Source: Legionella parisiensis
GTDB lineage: Bacteria > Pseudomonadota > Gammaproteobacteria > Legionellales > Legionellaceae
Length of the DNA stretch: 64,000 nucleotides
Assembly (NCBI RefSeq): GCF_001467945.1
Contig: NZ_LNYQ01000013.1
Location: 1,401,404 to 1,465,403, forward strand
Direction: 5' to 3'
Under the pieces are notes generated by a model, which was not told the DNA's origin, did not search any database, and saw only the letters and a program-made list of their open reading frames with translations. A program made the position numbers and the translations under genes. Each line of letters begins with the position of its first letter. Within the stretch, counting starts at the first letter, position 1. Shown here one piece after another: positions 26,723-36,383 of the stretch.

Positions 26723-27190
26723 ATGGAAAAACAAAGTTCTATTTTATCATTGGTATATTCTTTATTCATTCTTTTATCCTTTTTTCTTTTTTCTTCTCCA
26801 ACTTTAGCAAACACTTTTGTCTTCAATCCCAATACGCTGACATGGAAGGCTATTGATTCAAATGGAAAAGTTGTTCGCACTGGAAAAGGTTCTGGAGGTA
26901 AACGATATTGTGCTGATATACATAGAGGATGTAAAACTCCAAGCGGTGTTTTTACGATTTGGAGTAAGGGAGGACCTGGGTGCAAATCTAGTCGTTATCC
27001 AGTAGGTAAGGGTGGTTCGCCTATGCCATATTGTATGTTTTTCTCAAAATATTATGCGATACATGGTTCTTATGATGTGCCGAATTATAATGCAAGCCAT
27101 GGTTGTGTGCGAGTACGCCCTGGAGATGCTAAATGGTTAAGCAAGAATTTTATAAGAATAGGAACTAAGGTGATTATTAAACCCTATTGA
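26723..27190 (+). CDS. L,D-transpeptidase (YkuD), periplasmic
   Basis: The 155-residue protein has a signal peptide (FILLSFFLFSSPTLA, cleavage near residue 29) and a minimal YkuD domain. The active site is HGSYDVPNYNASHGCVRVRP, with catalytic His and Cys. It shares with the lipoprotein at 11796-12371 the same layout: FNPNTLTWKAIDSNGK against FDPKVDAWAAYDAQGN, the YCADIHRGC cysteine pair, CKSSRYP and MPYCM. The two are clear paralogues; this one lacks the lipobox and the N-terminal extension, so it should be soluble in the periplasm. Substrate and acyl acceptor are unknown. The start ATG is followed at once by the signal sequence, so it is well supported. Confidence 0.88.
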   Translation: MEKQSSILSLVYSLFILLSFFLFSSPTLANTFVFNPNTLTWKAIDSNGKVVRTGKGSGGKRYCADIHRGCKTPSGVFTIWSKGGPGCKSSRYPVGKGGSPMPYCMFFSKYYAIHGSYDVPNYNASHGCVRVRPGDAKWLSKNFIRIGTKVIIKPY

Positions 27191-27205
27191 TCTTCTATAC
27201 TGAGG

Positions 27206-27243
27206 TGCAGCGAAGCAGTAATACCAGTTTCTGTTTCGCTGCA
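27206..27243. repeat. Short hairpin related to the dispersed palindrome
   Basis: Arms 27206-27218 (tgcagcgaagcag) and 27231-27243 pair over 13 bp with one mismatch. The tgcagcg start resembles the 6663-type repeat. It sits between the convergent L,D-transpeptidase and erpA genes and may serve both as transcription end. Confidence 0.5.
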
Positions 27244-27266
27244 TCAAAATACTAATGTGATTTATT

Positions 27267-27665
27267 TTAGTAATCATCCTCATCATCAATACTAAACGAT
27301 GAGCCGCATCCGCAAGTGGTTTTTGCATTTGGATTACGAATCACAAATTGTTCGCCTTGTATACCTTGGACATAATCAATTTCAGCTTGATGCAAGTATT
27401 GATAACTCATTGAATCAACCAGAAGTTTTACTGAAAATATACCATCTGAACATTGCTGAATAACTACGGTATCATCCTCATTGATTTCTTCATCAAAACT
27501 GAATCCATACTGAAATCCAGAGCAACCTCCACCTGTAATTGAGACCCGTAGGTTTAAGTTTAAATTATCTTCCTCTTTTATTAGCTCAGCCACCTTGTCT
27601 GCTGCATTAACAGTAAAGTGAATGTCGCTGGTACTGGTAGAGGGGGATATATCAATAGCAGCCAT
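27267..27665 (-). CDS. erpA: Iron-sulfur cluster insertion protein ErpA
   Basis: ErpA is an A-type carrier that delivers Fe-S clusters to target proteins such as IspG. The 132-residue product has the three conserved cysteines of the family in [11 protein letters not shown] and [11 protein letters not shown]. The C-terminus ends with the acidic tail SIDDEDDY. The frame is open to a TTG at 27689, but the ATG at 27665 has a GGGAG site a few bases upstream and gives a normal length. It lies downstream of mnmA on the same strand with a 35-base gap and is probably cotranscribed. Confidence 0.94.
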   Translation of the reverse strand: MAAIDISPSTSTSDIHFTVNAADKVAELIKEEDNLNLNLRVSITGGGCSGFQYGFSFDEEINEDDTVVIQQCSDGIFSVKLLVDSMSYQYLHQAEIDYVQGIQGEQFVIRNPNAKTTCGCGSSFSIDDEDDY

Positions 27666-27700
27666 TTTAACTCCCGTTGTATAATACAAGTATAATGTAT

Positions 27701-28786
27701 TTATCTAATAATTTGTTCAATAGTTGCTCCACCTAGACATTGGTTTTTATCATAAAAAACTACATATTGTCCTGGAGTAACTGCTCTTTGTGGATTTGAA
27801 AACATTACATAATGTTGATTTTCATTCTGAGGTGATATAATACAGCCTTGTTCCGCTTGTCTGTATCTTGTTTTAGCATAGCAGGTAAGCGGTAAATTAT
27901 CCTTGTAATCAGCTAGCCAATGGATTGGACCACAAATTAGACCTTGTGCATAGAGCATTGGATGTTGACTACCTTGGGCTACATATAAAGTATTGGTAGC
28001 AACTTCTTTATCGACTACATACCACGGATCATCGGTTGAATTTTGTAAGCCTCCGATACCTAATCCTTGTCTTTGGCCCAAAGTGTAAAACATTAATCCA
28101 TCATGTTTGCCTAGAACTGTACCATCGGTGCTTTTTATCTCTCCTGGTCGTGCCAAGATGAATTCTTGTAAAAAAGATTTAAAGCGCTTTTCACCAATAA
28201 AACAAATGCCTGTCGAATCTTTCTTGGCTTGTGTCACCAAGCCAAGCTTCCTAGCAAACTCTCTAATTTCAGGTTTTGTATAATCACCAACTGGAAACAG
28301 GGTTTTTGCCAAAGCTTTGGGATCTACGGCGTGAAGAAAATAGGTTTGATCTTTATCACGATCTTTTGCTTTAAATAAAAGCCCAATGTCTCCTTCTGTT
28401 TTATTTTTAGCGTAATGTCCTGTCGCAATATAGTCAGCGCCAAGGTTCAACGCATGATTTAAAAAAGCATTAAATTTGATCTCCTTATTGCACAATACAT
28501 CAGGATTAGGTGTTCTTCCTTTTTCATATTCACTTAAAAAATGAGTGAAAACTTTTTGCCAATACTCTTCAGAAAAATTAACCGCATGGAGAGGAATATG
28601 TAATTGATTGCATACAGCTTGCGCATCTGCAAGATCTTGCGCTGCAGGGCAGAATCCATCTTTATCATCTTGTTCCCAGTTTTTCATGAACAAGCCTTCT
28701 ACTTCATAGCCTCTCTCTTGTAACAACCATGCTGCAACAGAGGAGTCAACACCACCAGACATTCCAACAATAACTTTAGCTTTCAT
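27701..28786 (-). CDS. mnmA: tRNA-specific 2-thiouridylase MnmA
   Basis: MnmA puts sulfur on U34 of tRNA for Lys, Glu and Gln, using ATP and a persulfide relay. The 361-residue protein has the PP-loop [15 protein letters not shown] at the N-terminus, the first catalytic Cys in [12 protein letters not shown] and the second in [10 protein letters not shown], plus the C-terminal [17 protein letters not shown]. All key residues are present. The 212-base upstream gap contains a nested palindrome (28884-28951). erpA follows on the same strand. Confidence 0.97.
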   Translation of the reverse strand: MKAKVIVGMSGGVDSSVAAWLLQERGYEVEGLFMKNWEQDDKDGFCPAAQDLADAQAVCNQLHIPLHAVNFSEEYWQKVFTHFLSEYEKGRTPNPDVLCNKEIKFNAFLNHALNLGADYIATGHYAKNKTEGDIGLLFKAKDRDKDQTYFLHAVDPKALAKTLFPVGDYTKPEIREFARKLGLVTQAKKDSTGICFIGEKRFKSFLQEFILARPGEIKSTDGTVLGKHDGLMFYTLGQRQGLGIGGLQNSTDDPWYVVDKEVATNTLYVAQGSQHPMLYAQGLICGPIHWLADYKDNLPLTCYAKTRYRQAEQGCIISPQNENQHYVMFSNPQRAVTPGQYVVFYDKNQCLGGATIEQIIR

Positions 28787-28883
28787 AAAATTAAGATACC
28801 GCTTAATATTTCATTTTATCAGAACTGTAGCTTTAGAATGTGTAAAATGTATCATCCTAAGCTGTTGCTCTATATGTAGAGCC

Positions 28884-28951
28884 TGTTTACAATTCTATTC
28901 TATTGACTAAAATGCTGCAGCATTTTGACTCAAGACAGCGAATTGTAAACA
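28884..28951. repeat. Nested palindromic element with CTGTTTACA ends
   Basis: Perfect 12-base terminal inverted repeats (28884-28895, tgtttacaattc, and 28940-28951) enclose a perfect 18-base palindrome at 28909-28926 (aaaatgctgcagcatttt). A related end sequence occurs at the right border of the element near 38384-38526. It lies between divergent mnmA and yceD, so it could also influence either promoter. Confidence 0.7.
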
Positions 28952-28998
28952 AACCATGGAACTTATTAAAAAATATAACTCTTTAGGATACGACAATA

Positions 28999-29427
28999 AT
29001 GCTCTACTTACAAGAAATGGTTAAACAAAGCCAACAAACTATGACAGTAACACTTAGTGAGCGTTTACCCAATTTTATTACCACTATTTGTCAGTTGGAT
29101 ATTACGTATCATGTTGAAGCTAAGGAAGATTTTTACCTAATCCATCTTCATGTTAAGGGGGAGTTGCCTATTCGATGCCAGCGTTGTCTGGACGAATTTA
29201 AATTTCCATATGATAATATGACAGTAGTTGCTGTATGTCGTAATGATGAGAGAGCAGAACAGATATTGGAGTATTACGAGTGTATTGTTTCTGAAAATTT
29301 GCAAGTATGTTTGGAAGATATGCTAATTGATGAGTTACATCTCTACGCGCCACAATTTCATCCAAAAATTAATGATTGCAGCAGTGAAATAAATCAAATT
29401 TTAATGGGAAAAAATGAATTTTATTGA
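28999..29427 (+). CDS. yceD: YceD family protein (DUF177), 23S rRNA accumulation protein
   Basis: YceD proteins are found next to rpmF in bacteria and support 23S rRNA accumulation; the plant relative acts in plastid rRNA processing. The 142-residue product has the family core LPIRCQRCLDEFKFPYDN with its Cys pair, and an acidic C-terminal part with the typical DMLIDELHLYAPQF block. The start at 28999 has no strong ribosome binding site, and an ATG at codon 7 is an alternative. rpmF follows after 63 bases, the conserved order that opens the fatty-acid cluster. Confidence 0.9.
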   Translation: MLYLQEMVKQSQQTMTVTLSERLPNFITTICQLDITYHVEAKEDFYLIHLHVKGELPIRCQRCLDEFKFPYDNMTVVAVCRNDERAEQILEYYECIVSENLQVCLEDMLIDELHLYAPQFHPKINDCSSEINQILMGKNEFY

Positions 29428-29490
29428 AATTTTATCTAATTAACACTAATATTCCCGCTTTATGAATGCAATTTGTTTAGGAGTAATACA

Positions 29491-29688
29491 ATGGCCGTAC
29501 AACAAAATAAAAAATCACGCTCACGTCGTGATATGCGTCGTTCGCATGATGCTTTAACCAAACCCACACTATCTGTTGATTCAACTACGGGTGAAACTCA
29601 TCGTCGTCATCATATGACAGAGGATGGTTATTATCGTGGCAGAAAAGTGATTGATACTGGTAATGTTTACGAAGACGAAAAAGAGTAA
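29491..29688 (+). CDS. rpmF: 50S ribosomal protein L32
   Basis: The 65-residue protein matches L32: [20 protein letters not shown], then the middle [20 protein letters not shown] and the GYYRGRKVI tail. An in-frame ATG-less extension to 29473 starts with a weak codon and was rejected because the ATG at 29491 has a GGAG site seven bases upstream and is the family start. The zinc cysteines found in some L32 proteins are absent, as in other gamma-proteobacteria. It lies between yceD and plsX. Confidence 0.97.
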   Translation: MAVQQNKKSRSRRDMRRSHDALTKPTLSVDSTTGETHRRHHMTEDGYYRGRKVIDTGNVYEDEKE

Positions 29689-29693
29689 GTTTC

Positions 29694-30722
29694 TTGAAAA
29701 ATATCACCATTGCAATAGATGCGATGGGTGGGGATCATGGTTTAGGTGTTGTGATCCCTGCCTGCATTCGCGCGGCAAAAGATAATCCTGATTTGAAGCT
29801 CATTCTTGTTGGAGTGCACGACAAGATTCAAGCATTTCTAAAAAAGCAGGGGATGGCTTCTTCAAATCAATTTTCCATAGTTCATGCTTCTGAAGTGGTG
29901 GCTATGGATGAATTGCCTTCACATGCCTTGCGGAATAAAAAAGATTCTTCCATGCGTGTAGCCATTAATTTGGTGAAAGAGGGTATGGCACAGGCTTGTG
30001 TTAGCGCCGGAAATACCGGTGCCCTAATGGCTACAGCACGTTATGTTTTAAAGACCTTACCAGGAATCGATAGACCCGCAATTGTGTCCGAACTGCCGAC
30101 TATGCGCGGTAGAACATGGGTAATTGATTTAGGTGCTAATGTCGACTCTTGTGCGGAGCATTTATTTCAATTCGCAGTTATGGGCTCTGCATTGGTTCAG
30201 GCAGTAGCTAATAAACCCAAACCGAAAATCGCCTTATTGAATATTGGCGTGGAAGAAATGAAGGGAAATGATCAAGTAAAGCGTACAGCACATATGCTTG
30301 CTGAATGCGAGGTTATGAATTACATAGGTTATGTAGAAGGTGATCATTTTTATACCGGAGAGGTAGACTTAGTAGTCTGTGACGGCTTTGTGGGTAATGT
30401 CGCTTTAAAAGCGAGCGAAGGTCTTGCAAAGCTTTTCGTGAATCTACTCATGGAGGCATTTAGTAGGAATTGGTATACCAAGCTTTCTGCTTTAATTGCT
30501 CGTCCAGCATTAAAGCATCTAAAGAAACGTTTTGATCCTTCTCGTTATAATGGTGCAAGTATGCTCGGTTTGAATGGCATAGTGGTAAAAAGCCATGGTG
30601 GTGCCAATGAGCTTGGGTTTCAACATGCTATTGAACAAGCAGTTCTTGAAGTTAAAAATAATGTAGTTGATTTAGTGCGTGTTCAAATAAATGATTTTAT
30701 AAATCAGGGACTGCTGTTATGA
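29694..30722 (+). CDS. plsX: Phosphate acyltransferase PlsX
   Basis: PlsX makes acyl-phosphate from acyl-ACP for phospholipid synthesis with PlsY. The 342-residue protein opens with the family motif [12 protein letters not shown], which forces the start upstream of the ATG inside that motif; the only suitable codon is TTG at 29694, five bases after the rpmF stop. Other blocks are [43 protein letters not shown] and [15 protein letters not shown]. It overlaps fabH by four bases (ATGA), so the genes are coupled. Weak TTG initiation might keep synthesis low relative to L32. Confidence 0.96.
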   Translation: MKNITIAIDAMGGDHGLGVVIPACIRAAKDNPDLKLILVGVHDKIQAFLKKQGMASSNQFSIVHASEVVAMDELPSHALRNKKDSSMRVAINLVKEGMAQACVSAGNTGALMATARYVLKTLPGIDRPAIVSELPTMRGRTWVIDLGANVDSCAEHLFQFAVMGSALVQAVANKPKPKIALLNIGVEEMKGNDQVKRTAHMLAECEVMNYIGYVEGDHFYTGEVDLVVCDGFVGNVALKASEGLAKLFVNLLMEAFSRNWYTKLSALIARPALKHLKKRFDPSRYNGASMLGLNGIVVKSHGGANELGFQHAIEQAVLEVKNNVVDLVRVQINDFINQGLLL

Positions 30723-31672
30723 AAAATGCTGTAATACGTGGGACTGGAAGTTATATTCCTGAAAAACAACTTACCAATCTTGAACTTGAATCAATGCTGG
30801 ATACTAGTGATGAGTGGATCGTCACTCGTACTGGTATTAGTAGTCGTAGCATTGCACAACCTTATGAAACTACCTCGTATATGGCATCCAAAGCTGCTGA
30901 GCAAGCATTAAATGCTTCAGGTTTGGACGCTGATGAAATTGATTTAATATTGGTTGCTACATGTACTCCGGATCATTTTTTTCCTGGAGTAGCTTGCTAT
31001 GTTCAACATGCTTTAAAAATTAAGCGACCTATACCTGCTTTTGATGTTGGTGCAGCATGCAGTGGCTTTGTTTACGTAATGGATATTGCGAAACAGTATA
31101 TTGCTGCTGGCGCCGCAAAAAATATCCTTGTTATTGGTAGTGAAAGCATGTCTAGGGCTGTGGATTGGACTGATCGTTCAACCTGTGTTTTATTTGGTGA
31201 TGGTGCCGGAGCAGTAGTTCTAAGTGCCAGTGACAGACAAGGTCTTATGGGTAGTGTGCTACACGCTTCTTATGATGCTGAAAAATTATTAAATCTTAGT
31301 AATGCAACATTTGATAATCAACGTGCTACGATTAGTATGCGTGGTAATGAGGTTTTTAAAATTGCTGTTAAAATTATGGGTGATGTTGTTGATGAAGTTT
31401 TAGAGGTGAGTCATTTAAAAAAATCTGATATTCAATGGCTAATTCCTCACCAAGCAAATATGCGTATTATCCAAGCCATTGCTAAAAAACTTGACCTTCC
31501 TATGTCGCAAGTGATCGTTACTATTGGTAGCCAGGGTAATACTTCGGCTGCATCTATTCCTCTGGCTCTAGACCATTCTATTCGAACCAATCAAATTAAG
31601 AGAGATGAGCTGTTATTGATTGAGTCCTTTGGTGGTGGAATGACTTGGGGAGCTATGGTAATTCGTTATTGA
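30719..31672 (+). CDS. fabH: 3-oxoacyl-ACP synthase III (KASIII)
   Basis: FabH starts fatty-acid synthesis by joining acetyl-CoA with malonyl-ACP. The 317-residue enzyme shows [11 protein letters not shown] with the active-site Cys, [10 protein letters not shown] with the His, and [16 protein letters not shown] with the Asn, completing the Cys-His-Asn triad; the C-terminal [16 protein letters not shown] is normal. The [13 protein letters not shown]-terminal motif is present. It shares an ATGA overlap with plsX and is followed by fabD after 57 bases. Confidence 0.98.
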   Translation: MKNAVIRGTGSYIPEKQLTNLELESMLDTSDEWIVTRTGISSRSIAQPYETTSYMASKAAEQALNASGLDADEIDLILVATCTPDHFFPGVACYVQHALKIKRPIPAFDVGAACSGFVYVMDIAKQYIAAGAAKNILVIGSESMSRAVDWTDRSTCVLFGDGAGAVVLSASDRQGLMGSVLHASYDAEKLLNLSNATFDNQRATISMRGNEVFKIAVKIMGDVVDEVLEVSHLKKSDIQWLIPHQANMRIIQAIAKKLDLPMSQVIVTIGSQGNTSAASIPLALDHSIRTNQIKRDELLLIESFGGGMTWGAMVIRY

Positions 31673-31729
31673 TAATTTGCTAGAGTTAACTTTTTTGAAT
31701 TAAATTTTTAGTTCGGAGCTATTTTTGAT

Positions 31730-32668
31730 ATGGTAAAAACAGCATTTGTATTTCCTGGGCAAGGTTCGCAATCAATAGGGATGTTGGCTGATTTTGAGTT
31801 GCAATATCCTATTGTTGTAAAGACTTTTGCAGAAGCATCAGAAGCTGTAGGTTATGATCTATGGAAACTAGTGCAACATGGTCCTGAAGAAAAACTGAAT
31901 CAAACAGAGCATACTCAAGTCGCAATGCTTACTGCTGATGTGGCTGTATACAGGGTATTGATGCAGCATGATATTGCTCAGCCAATAATTACGGCTGGCC
32001 ATAGTTTAGGTGAATATGCCGCATTGGTTTGTGCTGATGCCTTGTCATTATTTGATGCTGCATGTTTGGTAGCTCGTAGAGGACAAGTAATGCAAAATGC
32101 AGTGCCCTTGGGCCTGGGGGCTATGGCTGCAATTGTTGGTTTAACGGATGAGCAAGTAAAAACCTTATGTACTCAAGCCAGCCAAACAAATGAGGTTGTG
32201 ACTCCTGCAAACTATAATGCAATCGGACAGGTAGTTGTTGCTGGCCACACTCCAGCAGTAACACGAATACTAGGATTAGCTGAGGAAGCTGGGGCACGTC
32301 TTGCAAAAGTGATTCCAGTCAGTGTCCCATGTCATTGTCCTTTATTGTCTGATGCTGCAGTATCTTTTGCTGAATACCTGGCTAAGATTGAATTCAAAAA
32401 ACCCAAACATGATGTGGTGAGTAATGTCGACTTAAGCATTTATCATTCAGTACAGCATATACGTGAAAAGCTAAAAGAGCAGTTATATAGCCCTGTTCGA
32501 TGGGTGGAAACAATTCAACTTTTTAAAAATAATGGTATAGAGTTAATTCTTGAGTGTGGGCCAGGAAAAGTACTTGGCGGGTTAGTTAAAAGAATAGATA
32601 GAAGCTTAAATACTATAAGTGTTTACGATACTATTAGCCTGGATCAGGTTGAAGAGCAATTTGCATAG
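31730..32668 (+). CDS. fabD: Malonyl-CoA:ACP transacylase
   Basis: FabD loads malonate onto ACP. The 312-residue protein has the FPGQGSQ start motif, the nucleophile in GHSLGEYAALV, the carboxylate-binding Arg region around ARRGQVMQNAVP, and the catalytic His in VSVPCHCPLL (PVSxPFHS-type). A 148-base gap with decayed repeat sequence follows before fabG, unusually long for this operon. A separate promoter for fabG in that gap is possible but not seen clearly. Confidence 0.97.
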   Translation: MVKTAFVFPGQGSQSIGMLADFELQYPIVVKTFAEASEAVGYDLWKLVQHGPEEKLNQTEHTQVAMLTADVAVYRVLMQHDIAQPIITAGHSLGEYAALVCADALSLFDAACLVARRGQVMQNAVPLGLGAMAAIVGLTDEQVKTLCTQASQTNEVVTPANYNAIGQVVVAGHTPAVTRILGLAEEAGARLAKVIPVSVPCHCPLLSDAAVSFAEYLAKIEFKKPKHDVVSNVDLSIYHSVQHIREKLKEQLYSPVRWVETIQLFKNNGIELILECGPGKVLGGLVKRIDRSLNTISVYDTISLDQVEEQFA

Positions 32669-32674
32669 TCTATA

Positions 32675-32795
32675 GGTGCAGAAGAAGTGAGCCCAGATTG
32701 TGTCTGAGATGTAGAATGAGCTATGGTATAGCCCAAGCTGTGTTAGTGTAGAAACTGAAATTGTTTGCCAAATACACAACCTACAAAAAATAAAC
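32675..32795. repeat. Probable decayed repeat between fabD and fabG
   Basis: The 148-base gap includes ggtgcagaagaagtgagccc and a right part with cacaacctacaaaaa, loosely like the ends of the 6663-type palindrome. No gene is seen. The similarity is weak and read by eye. Confidence 0.35.
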
Positions 32796-32816
32796 ATTTT
32801 CTATTGAGGAAAATAA

Positions 32817-33563
32817 ATGATGAGTCTAGAGGGAAAAATTGCCTTAGTCACAGGGGCAAGCCGGGGAATAGGACAGGCTATAGCTCTTAAACTAGCACAG
32901 CAGGGTGCTTTGGTATTTGGTACAGCCACAACAGAACAAGGGGCTCAATCAATTAATGCCTATTTTGAAAAAGAAAAATTATCAGGTAAGGGATTGGTTC
33001 TTGATGTTACAAGTTCAGAGCAAATTGAAAAAGTGATAAGTGAATTGTCTAAAGAGAACCAGTCTCCTTCGATATTAGTAAATAATGCGGGGATAACCTC
33101 AGATAACTTACTGCTGCGTATGGATGATGAAGAATGGTATAAGGTAATTGAGACGAATTTGAATTCAATATACAAAATGTCTAAAATTTGCATAAAGCCC
33201 ATGTTTAGAGCGCGATGGGGACGAATTATTTCCATTGGGTCAGTGGTTGGTTCAAGCGGAAATTCAGGCCAAGTGAATTATACCGCAGCAAAAGCAGGAA
33301 TTGTTGGTTTCAGTAAGTCTTTAGCTCAAGAAGTAGGAAGCAGGGGAATTACTGTGAATGTTGTTGCTCCTGGTTTTATTGATACAGATATGACAGCAGC
33401 TTTGCCTGATATGGTAAAGGATGAAATGTTAAAAAGAATTCCTATGCGTAAGCTGGGAGAGCCTGGGGATATAGCTGAAGCTGTTGCTTTTTTAGCATCA
33501 GAAAGTGCTAAATATATCACAGGTGAAACAATTCATGTCAATGGCGGCATGTATATGGACTAA
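32817..33563 (+). CDS. fabG: 3-oxoacyl-ACP reductase
   Basis: FabG reduces the beta-ketoacyl-ACP with NADPH. The 248-residue short-chain dehydrogenase has TGASRGIGQAIA (cofactor glycine motif), NNAGIT, the catalytic Ser in IGSVVGSSGNSGQ, and the YTAAKAG Tyr-Lys pair, then the VAPGFIDTDMTA loop. A GAGG site lies before two tandem ATG codons; the first was taken. It stands alone between two repeat-containing gaps within the fab cluster. Confidence 0.98.
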   Translation: MMSLEGKIALVTGASRGIGQAIALKLAQQGALVFGTATTEQGAQSINAYFEKEKLSGKGLVLDVTSSEQIEKVISELSKENQSPSILVNNAGITSDNLLLRMDDEEWYKVIETNLNSIYKMSKICIKPMFRARWGRIISIGSVVGSSGNSGQVNYTAAKAGIVGFSKSLAQEVGSRGITVNVVAPGFIDTDMTAALPDMVKDEMLKRIPMRKLGEPGDIAEAVAFLASESAKYITGETIHVNGGMYMD

Positions 33564-33596
33564 ATGCACTTGCGTTATCTGTATAAATGAATAAAC

Positions 33597-33765
33597 TATA
33601 CCACTTCCATTTAACTCTGGTTGTTTTGGTTTTTTTGAATTGTATTTAAATTTAAGTGATTAGATTAAAAAATGGAGCCTGGCTTGTTTGTTAAATTAGT
33701 TAATAATTTAAGAAATAAAAAGAGAGCATGCTTTCAAGCAATTAAAGTTAAGTGGAAGTGGTATG
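33597..33765. mobile_element. MITE-like element with 19-bp terminal inverted repeats
   Basis: Terminal arms 33598-33616 (starting ataccacttcc) and 33746-33764 match as inverted repeats in 18 of 19 positions. The 129-base interior is AT-rich and has no open frame of note. Total length is about 167 bp. The outer bases include TA, as in elements of Tc1/IS630 type, but a target duplication is not clear. It lies in the 258-base gap between fabG and acpP. No matching transposase is in the window. Confidence 0.55.
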
Positions 33766-33821
33766 GTAATTAACCTGAAGTTTTTTTAAATTTCTATCAA
33801 CCGAAAGAGGAAAATCAAGTT

Positions 33822-34070
33822 ATGAGTACAGTTGAAGAGCGTGTTCGCAAAATTGTTGTTGAACAATTAGGTGTTAAAGAAGAAGAGTTAAAGAATGATG
33901 CATCATTTGTTGATGACCTAGGTGCTGATTCTTTAGACACTGTGGAATTGGTTATGGCTCTTGAAGAAGAATTTGAAACAGAAATTCCTGATGAAAAAGC
34001 TGAAAAAATTACCACGATTCAAGAAGCGATCGATTATATTGAATCTAATTTAAATAAAGAAGAAGCGTAA
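33822..34070 (+). CDS. acpP: Acyl carrier protein
   Basis: ACP carries growing acyl chains on a 4'-phosphopantetheine arm. The 82-residue acidic protein has the attachment motif [16 protein letters not shown] with the modified Ser, and the usual four-helix layout ([15 protein letters not shown] at the N-terminus, AIDYIESN at the end). A GAGG-containing site precedes the ATG. The MITE-like element lies just upstream, so the promoter of this highly expressed gene lies downstream of the element or within it. Confidence 0.98.
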   Translation: MSTVEERVRKIVVEQLGVKEEELKNDASFVDDLGADSLDTVELVMALEEEFETEIPDEKAEKITTIQEAIDYIESNLNKEEA

Positions 34071-34145
34071 CGGTTTTCTTTTCTCCCTTCCTCTCCTATG
34101 CTTAGCGTGTGGGAGATGATTGGAGTGTTTTACGAGGAGCTTTCA

Positions 34146-35384
34146 TTGAATAAGCGGCGTATAGTAATTACTGGTATGGGTATGGTTACCCCTGTCGGAC
34201 TTAATGTAGAAGAAACTTGGCAAAATATATTGGGTGGTGTAAGTGGAGTTGTTCTGGCAGATGAGTTTGATGCCAGCGAGTACAGCACACGAATATGGGC
34301 TAAAGTTAAGAACTTTAATATTGAGGACTATGTTCCGCTTAAAGATGCACGTAAAATGGATGTATTTACCCAATACGGTATTGCTGCAGCCGATGAGGCA
34401 ATACTTGATTCGGGTTTGAAAATTGATACAAATTTATCAAATCGTATTGGTGTAGCTGTAGGTGCAGGTATTGGAGGCATCCAGACAATTACCAATAATC
34501 AGGATAAACTGATGGCAGGTGGCCCTCGCAAGGTTTCTCCATTTTTTATTCCAGCAGGTATTATCAATATGGTTGCTGGTCAGATTTCAATTAGACATCA
34601 GCTTAAAGGGCCCAATATTGCAGTTGTTACTGCATGCACTACAGGAACGCACAATATTGGTCTTGCTGGACGAATGATTGCTTATGGCGATGCTGATGTC
34701 ATGGTATGTGGTGGGGCCGAAATGACCTTAACACCCCTATGTTTAGCAGGATTTTCTGCTGTACGTTCTTTATCTAAGCGTAATGATGACCCCGCAAAGG
34801 CATCAAGACCTTTTGATAAAGATAGAGATGGTTTTGTTATGGGCGAGGGTGCGGGTGTTCTTGTATTAGAAGAATATGAGCATGCTAAAGCTCGTGGTGC
34901 AAAAATCTATGCCGAACTTGTAGGATTCGGTATGTCTGGTGATGCTTTTCATATCACTGCACCAGATGATGATGCTGATGGTGCTGCTCGTGCAATGGAG
35001 GCAGCGATACATGATGCAGGTATTGATCCCGAACAGGTTGATTATATTAATGCGCATGGTACATCTACTTATCTTAATGATTTGAATGAAACAAAAGCGA
35101 TTAAACGTGTATTTAAGCAACACGCTTATGATTTGGCTGTGAGTTCTACAAAATCAATGACTGGGCACTTATTAGGTGCTGCCGGTGCTGTAGAGGCAAT
35201 ATTTAGTATTTTAGCGATCAGAGATCAAATTGCCCCGCCAACTATTAATTTGGATAATCCAGATGAGGGATGTGATTTGAACTATGTACCCTATACCCCT
35301 CAAAAAAGAGCTATTAATTACGTTCTGAGCAACTCATTAGGCTTTGGTGGGACAAATGGTAGCTTATTATTTAAGCGTGTGTAA
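34146..35384 (+). CDS. fabF: 3-oxoacyl-ACP synthase II (KASII)
   Basis: FabF elongates acyl-ACP with malonyl-ACP. The frame is open from 34098, but the family start [17 protein letters not shown] follows a TTG at 34146, which has GAGGAG six bases upstream, so TTG is the start and the protein is 412 residues. The Cys-His-His active site is visible: [13 protein letters not shown] (Cys), [11 protein letters not shown] (His) and [16 protein letters not shown] (His); Lys is in the same KSMTGH block. The gene follows acpP by 75 bases. mltG starts right at the stop codon. Confidence 0.97.
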   Translation: MNKRRIVITGMGMVTPVGLNVEETWQNILGGVSGVVLADEFDASEYSTRIWAKVKNFNIEDYVPLKDARKMDVFTQYGIAAADEAILDSGLKIDTNLSNRIGVAVGAGIGGIQTITNNQDKLMAGGPRKVSPFFIPAGIINMVAGQISIRHQLKGPNIAVVTACTTGTHNIGLAGRMIAYGDADVMVCGGAEMTLTPLCLAGFSAVRSLSKRNDDPAKASRPFDKDRDGFVMGEGAGVLVLEEYEHAKARGAKIYAELVGFGMSGDAFHITAPDDDADGAARAMEAAIHDAGIDPEQVDYINAHGTSTYLNDLNETKAIKRVFKQHAYDLAVSSTKSMTGHLLGAAGAVEAIFSILAIRDQIAPPTINLDNPDEGCDLNYVPYTPQKRAINYVLSNSLGFGGTNGSLLFKRV

Positions 35385-36383
35385 ATGAGGTTTATAAGAC
35401 ATAAAAAACTGGTTTTTTTTGTAATAATACTGTTTTTTATGTCTTTCCTGTCTTTCTCTTTGCTTGCCTATATTCAAATTACTAGACCTATTGTTCCAAA
35501 ACATGGAGCGCCTGTCATTATCACTGTTGACCGAGCTGCTTCGGCATCACAATTTGTAAAAAACTTAAAAGAGAAAAATCTAATACACTCAAGTTCAATG
35601 CTTTTAATGATCATTCGTTATTCAGGTTTGTCTTCTCAACTTAAAGCAGGTGTATACCAGATAACTCCAGGCGAAACGCCACTGCACTTGGTGCATCGAA
35701 TCGTAGCTGGAGATGTTGTAACGCAAAATTTTACAATAATTGCCGGGACTACTCAGCAGAAAATTTCTCAAGATTTGATGAAAGCAGCATATTTAAATTA
35801 TCATCCGGAGGATTGGAATTCGATTAAGGGCGAGCATCCCAATGCTGAAGGATTATTACTTTCTGATACCTATCAATATGCCGGTGGAAGTAGCGGTAAA
35901 AGTTTGTTAGAGCATGCTCATCGTAATTTAATTAATTATTTAAATACGAGTTGGGCTAACAGGGCGCCCAACTTACCTTATAAAAACCCATATGAATTGC
36001 TTACGGCAGCCTCAATAATTGAAAAAGAAACAGCTGTTCCACAAGAGAGAAAATTGATTTCAGGGGTAATGATTAACCGCTTAAATAAAAAAATGCCTTT
36101 GCAAATGGATCCTACAGTCATTTATGGATTAGGTACTGCATATACTGGAAAATTATCTCACAATGATTTGCTCATTGATTCGCCCTATAATTCATACCAC
36201 AATCGAGGGTTGCCACCAACACCGATTGCAATGGTAGGAAAGGAAGCTTTGGATGCAGCAGCCCACCCTCAATTATCCAATTATTTATATTTTGTTGCCA
36301 AAGGAGATGGAACGCATCAGTTTTCAGAAACGTATGAACAACAAAAGCAAGCAATTAATCAATACAAGCGCAAGGATTTTTAA
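35385..36383 (+). CDS. mltG: Endolytic murein transglycosylase MltG (YceG)
   Basis: MltG cuts nascent peptidoglycan strands and sets their length. The 332-residue protein has one N-terminal membrane helix ([21 protein letters not shown]), a LysM-like region near residues 45-115, and the YceG catalytic domain with the Glu in [16 protein letters not shown], followed by [18 protein letters not shown] and [16 protein letters not shown]. It starts on the base after the fabF stop and overlaps tmk by one base. In E. coli pabC lies between fabF and mltG; it is absent here. Confidence 0.95.
   Translation: MRFIRHKKLVFFVIILFFMSFLSFSLLAYIQITRPIVPKHGAPVIITVDRAASASQFVKNLKEKNLIHSSSMLLMIIRYSGLSSQLKAGVYQITPGETPLHLVHRIVAGDVVTQNFTIIAGTTQQKISQDLMKAAYLNYHPEDWNSIKGEHPNAEGLLLSDTYQYAGGSSGKSLLEHAHRNLINYLNTSWANRAPNLPYKNPYELLTAASIIEKETAVPQERKLISGVMINRLNKKMPLQMDPTVIYGLGTAYTGKLSHNDLLIDSPYNSYHNRGLPPTPIAMVGKEALDAAAHPQLSNYLYFVAKGDGTHQFSETYEQQKQAINQYKRKDF

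Noticed and set aside
33598-33764. Reading the long inverted repeat as a terminator of fabG
   Set aside because: The arms are about 130 bases apart with no T-run; the layout fits a mobile element better.
33815-34015. Minus-strand frame opposite acpP
   Set aside because: Shadow of acpP in another frame, with Ser-rich low-complexity content and no start signal.
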